64,000 nt of DNA from NCBI GenBank assembly GCA_947642635.1, contig CANRTI010000003.1:22186-86185 (forward strand). The letters run 5' to 3'. A model generated the notes under the pieces. That model saw only the letters and a list, made by a program, of their open reading frames with translations, did not search any database and was not told the origin of the DNA. The stretch is from an uncultured Mycoplasma sp. GTDB taxonomy: Bacteria; Bacillota_I; Bacilli_A; RF39; UBA660. Positions 53,236 through 61,501 of this stretch are shown piece by piece (within the stretch, counting starts at the first letter, position 1; the number at the start of each line of letters is the position of its first letter). Both the position numbers and the translations under genes were made by a program.

Positions 53236-56172
53236 TTAAATTACTTGCTCTATTGTACCACGTCCCATAATATAATTTTTAATTTTAACATAGTCAGTAG
53301 CGTAAATAAAACCATCATTATTGACATCAGCTGCTAATAAGTAAGGACCAGTTAAAGTACTTTTACCCATAATGTGATTTTTAATTTTAACATAATCTGT
53401 AGCATATACATAGCCATCACCATTAACATCTGCTTTTATCACTATAGTATAATTATATGTTGTATTATTAAAATATAGAGAAATATTCATTCCCGTAGCA
53501 ACTATTCCCGAATTAATTTCACTCCCATTAGCATTTTTAAAACTTAATAAGGTTAACCCTTGATAACTATTTATTTTATTTCGAATACTAGAAACATCAG
53601 TTCCTAGTGAAAAACCAACAACATATCCATCTTTTTTTGTTAATCCTAAATAATTTAAAACTTCACTTTCTGTAATACTTGGTTCTGGAATAATTGGTGG
53701 GGTCGTGATTGAAACTGTAACATCAGTATTAAATGGAAGACTTAATTTTCCAAGATTTAAAGTAACAGTTAATTTTGTTGTACCTGAACTAATACCATAT
53801 AGTAAATTATTAGTATATTTTAAAATGTTTTCATTCACACTTATTATTTGAACAGGTAAAGTATTATTTGAATTAGTATTAATCACATATTGGATAGGTG
53901 TTTCACCCACTGTTAAACTTTGAGGAACAGAAAAGCTATAAATATTTTTATCTAATTGATTGGTTGGTAAAACACTTGTATTATGTTGATATTTATCATA
54001 TCCTCCTACAATTGCTCCTTTTTGTTCAAAATTATAATAAACATTTTGTGGAACATTGTATGTTGCATCTGAAATACTTTGAATTCCTATAACTGTACCA
54101 ACATTGCTATTACCAGATACACTACTATCAACATAAATGTTTTTTAGATTAGCATTACCATTCATTCCAATAAAACCGCCAATATTTTTAACACCTTTAA
54201 CACTAACTTTGGCAGTACAATTTTCAACAATTACATCATTTGCAACATAGCCAATAAAACCACCTGTGGAAGCTGCATCGTTATAAGCGCTTGCAACATT
54301 TTCTACTTGACTATTCTTAATATGAACATTATCAATTGTAACATTCATTGCATTAGAAGCAAACCCTCCTAAATGATTACCACTTTTTGGCTTTACTGTT
54401 ATATTATCTAAAACTAAATTTTTAATAGTAGTTCTCTTATCATAAATACCAATCATACCAAATAAGCCACTATCAAGAGTAGTTACATTAGATATTGTAT
54501 GGTCTTGTCCATCTAAGTTACCCATAAAATCAATGGCTGGATAGTTAACAATACTTTTAAAATCTAAATCATTAACTAATTTATAAAATTTTCCTTTAGT
54601 ATCTAGTCCCATTAAATATAAAAACATTTCAGGAGTAGAAATTAAATAAGGATCTTGCTCTGTACCAGAACCATTTATTTCAGGAAATTTTAAATTAAAA
54701 GTTACTGAATTATTAGTAGTTGCTGTAACTTCAATTATAATTCCCGAATTGGTACCGTTTGCATAATAAATAGTTTTATTATCAAAAAGATTATTTTGAA
54801 CTCCTATATTTTTACCTAATAGTGGTCGATCAAGATTTAATGTGGCTTTACTTAATTCACCTAAACCAGCACCTAGATTTGGTTCATTTGGTCTGAAAAC
54901 AAAGACATGATCATTTTCACCATGTAAGCCCCCATCTTTATTACCATTATATTTATTTTTATCATTAACTCGATAAACAATAATACCACTAGCATCAACA
55001 GAATATGTATCATAAGTATTTTTCTTTTCATGATATTCAATTACAAAATACTCTAAACTATTTTTGTTAGTGACAATTTTAACTGCTCTTTTTTCATCAG
55101 GATTTTGATATTCTGGTTTATATAACGTAATATTATCCGTAGTTTTATCAATTACCGGAAGTGGACTATGCCAATTTGTTGCTGGATTATAATTGCTAAT
55201 AAAATAAGTTAAAAAATCTTGAGGGTTTGAACCAACAGTATTTCCCATTATATCAAAGAACCCAACTGGTCTGGCGGCTGAATTGTCAAAACGATACAAA
55301 TCAGAATATCCTAAAGTATGACCAAATTCATGAATAATTGTTCCATAAGTCCCTCTATTTAATGAAAATAAGCCAGCAGCTCCTGAATAATCATATGCAT
55401 AAATTAAATTGTAAGCAATAACACTTTTACCAAGGATTTTGTTAGTAATATTGTAATTATCTAATTTATGGCTCCATAATAAATCGCCCCATGCAATATT
55501 AGCATCAAGACTATCTTTTCCTTCTATATAAAAGGATATGGCATCAATTATTCCATCATTAGTACTATCAATTTCTTCAGGAGTTATACCTGATGTTGCA
55601 ACTTGGTTAGAAACATAAAGAACTGCATTGTTAATTAATTCCGTTTCTCTTTGTAATTCCTCGTCAGCATTTTTGTAACCATTAGGATTACTTGCACTAT
55701 ATTTTTGATAATAACTCATTGGTTTAGAATCTTGATAAGCTATTACTTGACCATTTTGCTTAGGAAATATTTCAGTTGTAATTGATAGTTGCCCATAACT
55801 TTGCATTTCATAATACTTTTTAAATGATGGAACTTTGATTATTCCTTTAATACTATCCATCTCAATTAAGTCATCACTATTAAAAAGTTTTAAAGCATTA
55901 TTTACACTTTCTGAATCATCAATGTGATGCGTTACATTAGTAGCACTATCACTAAACTTAATAAAAACAGCGATATTTTTTAAATTTTGCTTGCTAGCTT
56001 TAGTATTGTAAGCAATGATGGGTTCTTCTCGTTTTTCAATTCCATAAAGCTCATTATAATCTGCAAAATCACTTGTATTTGAAGAAGTGTTAATATTAGA
56101 TAAATTATTTGAACTTACACAAAAGGCAAAGATTAAAGCTATTAAAAGAAGTAATTTTTTAACTTTTTGCAT
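53236..56172 (-). CDS. Secreted M6-type metalloprotease with GLUG-like repeats and C-terminal dockerin
   Basis: This is a 978-residue exported protein. The signal peptide (residues 1-22) is followed by an M6-like metalloprotease domain: the zinc motif HEFGHTLGYSDLYR at about 280 fits HEXXHXXGXXD. A beta-sandwich follows, then GLUG-like repeats (GGFASNAMNVTIDNVHI, GGFIGYVANDVIVENC, about 600-700), a Big_2-like domain (about 730-810), and a type I dockerin at the end with two Ca loops (DVNGDGYVYATD and DVNNDGFIYATD). The dockerin implies binding to a cohesin. It overlaps its upstream partner gene by 14 bp. Confidence 0.88.
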   Translation of the reverse strand: MQKVKKLLLLIALIFAFCVSSNNLSNINTSSNTSDFADYNELYGIEKREEPIIAYNTKASKQNLKNIAVFIKFSDSATNVTHHIDDSESVNNALKLFNSDDLIEMDSIKGIIKVPSFKKYYEMQSYGQLSITTEIFPKQNGQVIAYQDSKPMSYYQKYSASNPNGYKNADEELQRETELINNAVLYVSNQVATSGITPEEIDSTNDGIIDAISFYIEGKDSLDANIAWGDLLWSHKLDNYNITNKILGKSVIAYNLIYAYDYSGAAGLFSLNRGTYGTIIHEFGHTLGYSDLYRFDNSAARPVGFFDIMGNTVGSNPQDFLTYFISNYNPATNWHSPLPVIDKTTDNITLYKPEYQNPDEKRAVKIVTNKNSLEYFVIEYHEKKNTYDTYSVDASGIIVYRVNDKNKYNGNKDGGLHGENDHVFVFRPNEPNLGAGLGELSKATLNLDRPLLGKNIGVQNNLFDNKTIYYANGTNSGIIIEVTATTNNSVTFNLKFPEINGSGTEQDPYLISTPEMFLYLMGLDTKGKFYKLVNDLDFKSIVNYPAIDFMGNLDGQDHTISNVTTLDSGLFGMIGIYDKRTTIKNLVLDNITVKPKSGNHLGGFASNAMNVTIDNVHIKNSQVENVASAYNDAASTGGFIGYVANDVIVENCTAKVSVKGVKNIGGFIGMNGNANLKNIYVDSSVSGNSNVGTVIGIQSISDATYNVPQNVYYNFEQKGAIVGGYDKYQHNTSVLPTNQLDKNIYSFSVPQSLTVGETPIQYVINTNSNNTLPVQIISVNENILKYTNNLLYGISSGTTKLTVTLNLGKLSLPFNTDVTVSITTPPIIPEPSITESEVLNYLGLTKKDGYVVGFSLGTDVSSIRNKINSYQGLTLLSFKNANGSEINSGIVATGMNISLYFNNTTYNYTIVIKADVNGDGYVYATDYVKIKNHIMGKSTLTGPYLLAADVNNDGFIYATDYVKIKNYIMGRGTIEQVI

Positions 56173-57409
56173 GATTGCTCTTCCTTTTTTGTAATTGCCA
56201 AAATAAGTAACCAGTTAAACAAATAAAAACCCCTAAAATACTTAATAAAATATAATTTGGTGCAGATTTTTTGACAGTTTCTATTGAACAATCCTTCAAA
56301 AATTCTGGAAATATTTGAAAACTATTTTCACTTTTTTCATATAAATAATAAATTATTTTCCCATTATTATCCATAACTTGAACTAAATAATAATTATCAT
56401 TTTTAGTGTGTTGATATGCTTCAATTTCTTGATCATTAATACTTAATTTTGTTATTTGCCAATCATCTTTATTTTTTTCTAAAGACATAACATACACTGG
56501 ATGTTCATTAATATTTAATGGTTTTAAAGCACTAGTAATAGTATTTTTTTCAGTATCAAAAAGATAAAATGCTTTATTATTATCCTTATCTACACCATAA
56601 ATGATAGTCATTTTGGAATTACTAAAAGCTATGACACTCTTACCATCTATTTCAATAGTTTTTTCGGTAAATCCTTCTGGAATTTGAACTCCTTCATAAT
56701 TTTTAACAATACCAATTTCAGCATTTTGATATTTTATAAAAACATCGGGCTTTTCTTCTACAAAAGCTTTAATAGTATATGTTTTTTTAGCACCATTTTC
56801 AGCAACAACTTCAATTTCAATAACATTTGTTCCTGGTTTTAAAGTTATTTCGCCAGCGCCAGTTACTTTAGCTTTAGCATGGTCTGCCACCGCATTTATT
56901 GTAATAGTTTTAACATCTTCAGTTAAATTAATTGTATAAAGATAAGTATCTTCACTAAAAACTGGGTTTAATTCATAAGAATCAATAGTAAGACTTTTTA
57001 ATTTATTATTGCTTGATTTCTTATCAACAGGATTAGTTGTTCCCGGATTACTTGTTCCTGAATTAATCCCAACAGTCACACTCCTAGCACCAGGATTATA
57101 TAAATTAGCATCGCTATCAGAAAAACCAGTTTGTGGAGTTGCTGTAATTGTCACACTACCACTACTTCCAGCAGTAACAGTAATTGTTTGAGTATTTTGT
57201 TCAACCCAAACACTACTACTTGATAAACTACCATTAGAGACGCTTAAATTAACTCGGCCGATACAATCGCCACCAACGGAAATAGTAAAAGTCCCATTGG
57301 GTTTTACAGAGTTTGCTGATGATTTTAAATTAAAAGATGCTGCCCATACTAAATTTATTGGCAGTAAAAAACACAACAAACTAAAAATTATTAAAATATT
57401 TTTTCGCAT
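56159..57409 (-). CDS. Membrane-anchored surface protein with Ig-like and cadherin-like domains
   Basis: This is a 416-residue protein. The signal peptide ends near WAAS; residues 25-115 are a Ser/Thr-rich Ig-like or cohesin-like beta domain (SFNLKSSANSVKPNGTFTIS); residues 138-215 are a cadherin-like beta-sandwich (KLKSLTIDSYELNPVFSEDTYLYT); residues 220-370 are an unassigned beta region; one C-terminal helix (about 388-408) and a basic tail anchor it. It is co-transcribed with the dockerin protease, which suggests it may hold or display it; whether residues 25-115 form a true cohesin is unclear. Confidence 0.75.
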   Translation of the reverse strand: MRKNILIIFSLLCFLLPINLVWAASFNLKSSANSVKPNGTFTISVGGDCIGRVNLSVSNGSLSSSSVWVEQNTQTITVTAGSSGSVTITATPQTGFSDSDANLYNPGARSVTVGINSGTSNPGTTNPVDKKSSNNKLKSLTIDSYELNPVFSEDTYLYTINLTEDVKTITINAVADHAKAKVTGAGEITLKPGTNVIEIEVVAENGAKKTYTIKAFVEEKPDVFIKYQNAEIGIVKNYEGVQIPEGFTEKTIEIDGKSVIAFSNSKMTIIYGVDKDNNKAFYLFDTEKNTITSALKPLNINEHPVYVMSLEKNKDDWQITKLSINDQEIEAYQHTKNDNYYLVQVMDNNGKIIYYLYEKSENSFQIFPEFLKDCSIETVKKSAPNYILLSILGVFICLTGYLFWQLQKRKSNHAKS

Positions 57410-57520
57410 TAGAAAACCTCTTTCTCACACAATCAGTATATCATATTTTTTAATTTTAGCCAATTCATTTTATTATATTAATTTTTGAAAATTTTGGTAA
57501 CAATAAAAGACATTTATTTT

Positions 57521-58034
57521 TTAGATTTCGACTAAACTTTGATTAAATTCTAAACACTTTTCTTCTAATAATGGATAATTACAACAACGAGATTTTAAAC
57601 TATCTCTCAAAAGATCTTTTTTATATAAATTGTATAATACTATGCCTTTCTTTTGTAATTTTTGGAAATTATCCACTAAAAATTGACGTTGCTTTTTTAA
57701 TAAAATTAAATATTTCTCTTCTTGTAAATTTTCTGGTTTTTTATTTAAATCGATAATTTGATAATTGTCAGGAAATAACGAAAATCATATTATTAAAATT
57801 TACTACTCCTAAACTACCATCAGCTATTTTTAAACAATCAAGATTATTTTTTATTTTTAAATGTTTGGGCTTAGGACTTGAAAGCGGCGCAAAATATTCA
57901 AATTTATCAACTTTAAGAACTACGCCTATAAATGGTCGATTTTCTTTTAATCCATAATTAAAACTCACTTTTGAATCAAATTTCCGCAAAAAATTACTAT
58001 ATTTAATATTAACTTGTACTAACTTTAAAATCAT
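57521..58034 (-). pseudogene. ToxN/AbiQ-family (type III) toxin gene, frameshifted
   Basis: The first frame (58034 to 57768, 88 residues) has the family's RKFDSKVSFNYG, RPFIGVVLKVDKFEYFAPLSSPKPKH and LGVVNFNNMI. The next part continues in another frame (57770 to 57521) as DNYQIIDLNKKPENLQEEKY, LLKKQRQFL and SLKSRCCNYPLLEEKC, the usual ToxN C-terminus. Together they give about 170 residues, normal for ToxN. One shift near 57768-57775 splits them. ToxN is an endoribonuclease that is kept inactive by a repeat RNA. A GGGGGG site precedes the ATG. Confidence 0.85.
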
Positions 58035-58060
58035 AATTTACCCCCCATATTTAGTTAATT

Positions 58061-58090
58061 AATTATAGCTTCAGTTCAAAAAGTTGTCAA
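58061..58090 (-). promoter_or_regulatory. Consensus promoter directly before toxN
   Basis: TTGACA (58085-58090) and TATAAT (58061-58066) are separated by 18 bases on the minus strand, 27 bp before the toxN ATG. Both hexamers are perfect. Canonical type III loci rely on read-through from the antitoxin promoter, so a toxin-specific promoter is unusual. Confidence 0.7.
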
Positions 58091-58092
58091 TT

Positions 58093-58118
58093 AAAAAACC
58101 AGAGTCTGCTCTCTAGTT
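58093..58118 (-). terminator. Terminator between the antitoxin RNA and toxN
   Basis: AACTAGAG pairs with CTCTGGTT (8 bp, one G-T) around AGCAGA, followed by TTTTTT. This is the position of the terminator that separates ToxI from ToxN in type III systems. Confidence 0.8.
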
Positions 58119-58166
58119 TTCTTTTTTAATCCCTTTTAACGGTTGGGGTTCCCGGCTTTTTTCAAA
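58093..58166 (-). ncRNA. Candidate ToxI antitoxin RNA with a single repeat unit
   Basis: A promoter (TTGATT 58194-58199, 17 bases, TATAAT 58171-58176) would start an RNA near 58166 that ends at the terminator. It holds one 35-nt unit (58128-58162) that begins with AAAAAAG and is followed directly by a second AAAAAAG (58121-58127), the kind of A-rich site ToxN cuts. Inside, CGG/CCG and CCC/GGG can form interleaved stems, that is, an H-type pseudoknot. Known ToxI RNAs carry about two to five such units of 34-40 nt; here there is one. Confidence 0.65.
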
Positions 58167-58209
58167 ACTGATTATACAAAAAAATTCTTTTAAAATCAAT
58201 CATTTAAAA

Positions 58210-58285
58210 TGGTATCCCCGGGGTGACTCGAACACCCATTTTTCGCTTAGGAGGCGAAGGTATTATCCTGTTATACGACGAGGAC
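58210..58285 (-). tRNA. tRNA-Arg (anticodon CCT)
   Basis: This is a 76-nt tRNA with acceptor GTCCTCG/CGGGGAT (two wobble pairs), anticodon stem TTCGC/GCGAA with loop CTCCTAA giving CCT, T-arm GTTCGAGTC and encoded CCA. It lies immediately upstream of the ToxI promoter. Confidence 0.95.
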
Positions 58286-58324
58286 ATAAACTTATAATTC
58301 TTATTGAAGAATTATAAAGTATTA

Positions 58325-59665
58325 TTAATTTAATTCTTTGGCCATAACATCAATTATTTCATCACAAATCTTTGTAATAAAAGCGATATCTTTTCCTTCT
58401 AACATAACTCGAATTAAATTTTCAGTGCCACTAGCTCTAACTAAAATTCGGCCTTCACCATTTAATTTAGACTCACTTTCTTTAATTATGTTTTGAATTT
58501 TCACATTATTTTGCCAAGTGTCTTTACCTATTTTAGAGACATTTAAATTTTTTAAGACTTGTGGGTATATTGTTACAACATCCCCCAATTCTTTTAAACT
58601 CTTCTTTGTTTTACCCATAACATTTAAAAGCATTATAGCTGTTAATTCGCCATCTCCCGTATTAGCAACATCTTTTAAAATAATATGGCCACTTTGCTCG
58701 CCACCAAGATTATAATCATTTTCCAATATATTTTCTAAAACATATCGATCACCAACTTTAGTAGTGACAAAATTGATGTTTTCTTTTTCACAAAATTTTA
58801 CTAATCCCAAATTTGACATAACAGTTCCCACAATTGTATTATTTTTAAGCTTATTTTGATTTTTTAAATAAAGTCCTAAAATAGCCATAATTTTATCGCC
58901 ATCAATAATATTACCTTCGTGATCAACCATTAAACAACGATCAGCATCCCCATCAAAAGCAATTCCACAATCCAAATGATTTTCAGCAACAAATTTTTGT
59001 AAGCTTGTAAGATTAGTCGAGCCAGCATTTAGATTTATATTTATTCCATCAGGAGAATTATTAATAATTTGATAATTGATACCTAAATCACTAAATAATA
59101 GTTCTGCTGTTTTATATGAAGCGCCATTGGCTGCATCAACTCCAATTTTTAAAGTACTCAAATCACTATCAACAAGACTTTTTAAATAAGTAACATAATC
59201 TTTTTGAGCATTAGCTTCATAGTGATATTTCCCAACATTGTTTACTTTAGTATTTAATGTAAAATCATTAAGAATAACTTCTTCAATGGCATTTTCCAGA
59301 GCATCTTCTAATTTATAACCAGCACTATTAAAAACTTTAATACCATTGTATTCACTAGGATTATGACTAGCTGAAATTACAAAACCACCATCGGCATGAT
59401 ATTTTGTAATTAAATAAGAAATAGCAGGTGTTGGAATAACTCCTAAATCAATAACATGAGCTTCTTCAGATAAAACACCACTTATAAGAGCATTTTTTAA
59501 AATATCTTTCGAAATTCTAGTGTCTGTTCCAACTAAGAAAGTTAATTTTTTTCCCTCTTTTTTTAAAATGCGAGCAGTACTAGCACCTATCTTCATTGCT
59601 AAATCAATATTTAATTCTTTTAAAACTAAACCTCTTACGCCATCTGTACCAAATAATTTTCCCAT
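58325..59665 (-). CDS. glmM: Phosphoglucosamine mutase
   Basis: This enzyme converts glucosamine-6-phosphate to glucosamine-1-phosphate for UDP-GlcNAc synthesis. It has 446 residues and four domains. The start GKLFGTDGVRG is diagnostic. The phosphoserine loop GGFVISASHNPSEYNGIKVF is at about residues 95-114, the metal loop DGDADRCLMVD at about 240, the sugar loop GGEQSGHII at about 322, and the phosphate loop RASGTENLIRVMLEG at about 405. GGAGG precedes the ATG. It is the last gene of the nagZ operon, and its ATG overlaps the preceding stop by one base. Confidence 0.97.
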   Translation of the reverse strand: MGKLFGTDGVRGLVLKELNIDLAMKIGASTARILKKEGKKLTFLVGTDTRISKDILKNALISGVLSEEAHVIDLGVIPTPAISYLITKYHADGGFVISASHNPSEYNGIKVFNSAGYKLEDALENAIEEVILNDFTLNTKVNNVGKYHYEANAQKDYVTYLKSLVDSDLSTLKIGVDAANGASYKTAELLFSDLGINYQIINNSPDGININLNAGSTNLTSLQKFVAENHLDCGIAFDGDADRCLMVDHEGNIIDGDKIMAILGLYLKNQNKLKNNTIVGTVMSNLGLVKFCEKENINFVTTKVGDRYVLENILENDYNLGGEQSGHIILKDVANTGDGELTAIMLLNVMGKTKKSLKELGDVVTIYPQVLKNLNVSKIGKDTWQNNVKIQNIIKESESKLNGEGRILVRASGTENLIRVMLEGKDIAFITKICDEIIDVMAKELN

Positions 59666-60312
59666 TACTTTTCCTCCTTCGTAACAATATTAGTCATGCT
59701 TTTAACTATTTTATTTCCTTCAATAATTCCTCTTACACTTGTTAGAGGATAAATATTAGTATGCGGATGAATAATCGTTCCCGGATTTAGAACGCATCCA
59801 CATCCTACTTCGACATAGTCGCCAACAAAAGCGCCAACTTTTCTTAAACCTGTATCAATTTCATTAATAATAACATTCTTTTTATCACTTTTTAAATTAG
59901 ATATAACTGAACCAGCTCCTAAATGAGCATATGTTCCTAAAATAGAATCGCCAACATAATTAAAATGGGGCACTTGGACAAAATCATATAAAATAGCATT
60001 TTTTATTTCACAAGAATTACCTAAAACACAATTTTTCCCAATAATAACACACCCTCTTATAAAGGCATTGTGTCTTATTTCAGCAAAGGCATCAATAATA
60101 CAAGGGCCATGTATTTCAACATCAGTACTTAATTTAACACTTTTATGAACCCAAACATTCTCTTTTAAAAGTTGATATTCATCACTTAGAGTAGGCCCTA
60201 ACTTCAAAATATATTCCTTAATATGTGGTAATACTTCATAAGGATAATTAAAACTATGGATAAAATCAGTCGCAATACTTGATTTACTTAAAAATATTTC
60301 TTCAATCTTCAT
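59665..60312 (-). CDS. Hexapeptide (LbH) acyltransferase similar to the GlmU C-terminal domain
   Basis: This is a protein of about 215 residues made of a left-handed beta-helix. The hexapeptide pattern is clear from about residue 65 (VKLSTDVEIHGPCIIDAFAEIRHNAFIRG), then VPHFNYVGDSILG and GAFVGDYVEVGCGCVLNPGTIIHPHTNIYP. It lacks the N-terminal pyrophosphorylase domain of GlmU, so it may be a stand-alone acetyltransferase or nucleotide-sugar enzyme. The start at 60312 has GGGAGGG upstream and overlaps the end of nagZ. Context (NagZ and GlmM) supports amino-sugar metabolism. Confidence 0.8.
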   Translation of the reverse strand: MKIEEIFLSKSSIATDFIHSFNYPYEVLPHIKEYILKLGPTLSDEYQLLKENVWVHKSVKLSTDVEIHGPCIIDAFAEIRHNAFIRGCVIIGKNCVLGNSCEIKNAILYDFVQVPHFNYVGDSILGTYAHLGAGSVISNLKSDKKNVIINEIDTGLRKVGAFVGDYVEVGCGCVLNPGTIIHPHTNIYPLTSVRGIIEGNKIVKSMTNIVTKEEK

Positions 60313-61399
60313 AATACCCTCCCGCAATTAATTTATTCACTTCTTTTATTTTAGCATTAATCTTATCTATTTTTAAAGAAAAATCAACAAAATCATTATT
60401 TATTTGATACTTTTCTTTTAATTTGACTATTTTTTCACAACTTTTATCAATCTTATCAATATCTAATTCATAATTTTCTACTTGCTCTAATATTTTAGAA
60501 TACACTTTCTTAATATCATTTTTTTGATATTTAACCATTAACATATTAACACCAGCATTAATACATAAACTAATACTCTTTTTTAGACCATATCGATATC
60601 TTAAACCCCGCATTCGTAAATCATCAGTCATTATTAAACCATCATAATGATACGGAGTAAATAAATAATCTTGTAAAAATTTTGCATTAATAGAAGCTGG
60701 CTTTAAGCCATAACCAGAAACTCGGAGATGCCCAACCATAAGGGCATCATTTCCATTTTGAAAAGCTTCTTTAAATACTTTTAAATCAACATTATTTAAT
60801 GTAGTTATATCTTTAATTCTAGGTAATCTTACATGACTATCTTTAATAGTTAAACCATGACCTGGAAAATGTTTAATAACTGATACAAGCTTATTTTTTT
60901 GTAAACTTTTCATAAAAGGTAATCCATAATTTATAACATCTTCTTTAGTTTTACCATAACTTCTTTTACCAATTACTTTATTTTTATTACTTCTTAATAT
61001 ATCTAAATCAGGAGCTAAATTCATATTAATACCAACATTTTTTAGAATTAAACAAGTAAGTTCATTAACAATATTGATTACTTTTAAATTTTTAGTTTTG
61101 GCTTGTTCAAAAGCTCCAAGAATTTGTTCAATATCTTTAGGAAGACGATTAACCCAACCATTTTCTTGGTCAATAGCAATAAACAAAGGAATTTTATTAT
61201 CTTGGTTGGCACGCTTTAATTTATTTATAACTGCAACCATTTTATTAACACTAGTATAATTCTTTTTGTATAAAACTACTCCCCCAATCTTATAATCTTT
61301 AATCAATTTTATTATTTCATCATCTATTTCATAAACATCTAACCCGATTAATAGCATTTGCCCAAATTTCTCAGCAATACTCAATTTTTGATAATTCAT
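60302..61399 (-). CDS. nagZ: Glycoside hydrolase family 3 beta-N-acetylhexosaminidase
   Basis: This is a 365-residue single-domain GH3 enzyme. Diagnostic segments are the barrel start LTIGLDVYEIDDEI-like region, LFIAIDQENGWVNRLP (about 72), VIKHFPGHGLTIKDSHVRLP (about 178, with the His acid/base dyad KHFPGHG...DSH) and the nucleophile LIMTDDLRMRGLRY (about 250). No C-terminal FN3 domain and no signal peptide, so it acts in the cytoplasm, in line with cell-wall amino-sugar recycling. A GGAAT site precedes the ATG. It opens the operon with 59665 and glmM. Confidence 0.9.
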   Translation of the reverse strand: MNYQKLSIAEKFGQMLLIGLDVYEIDDEIIKLIKDYKIGGVVLYKKNYTSVNKMVAVINKLKRANQDNKIPLFIAIDQENGWVNRLPKDIEQILGAFEQAKTKNLKVINIVNELTCLILKNVGINMNLAPDLDILRSNKNKVIGKRSYGKTKEDVINYGLPFMKSLQKNKLVSVIKHFPGHGLTIKDSHVRLPRIKDITTLNNVDLKVFKEAFQNGNDALMVGHLRVSGYGLKPASINAKFLQDYLFTPYHYDGLIMTDDLRMRGLRYRYGLKKSISLCINAGVNMLMVKYQKNDIKKVYSKILEQVENYELDIDKIDKSCEKIVKLKEKYQINNDFVDFSLKIDKINAKIKEVNKLIAGGYYED

Positions 61400-61501
61400 A
61401 ATTTATATTCCTACTCTCTTATTTAATTATATCAAAATATAGAAAAAGATAAATGATTTTAGTTTTTCATTTATCTTTAATCTCGTTTTGTAAATTTACA
61501 T

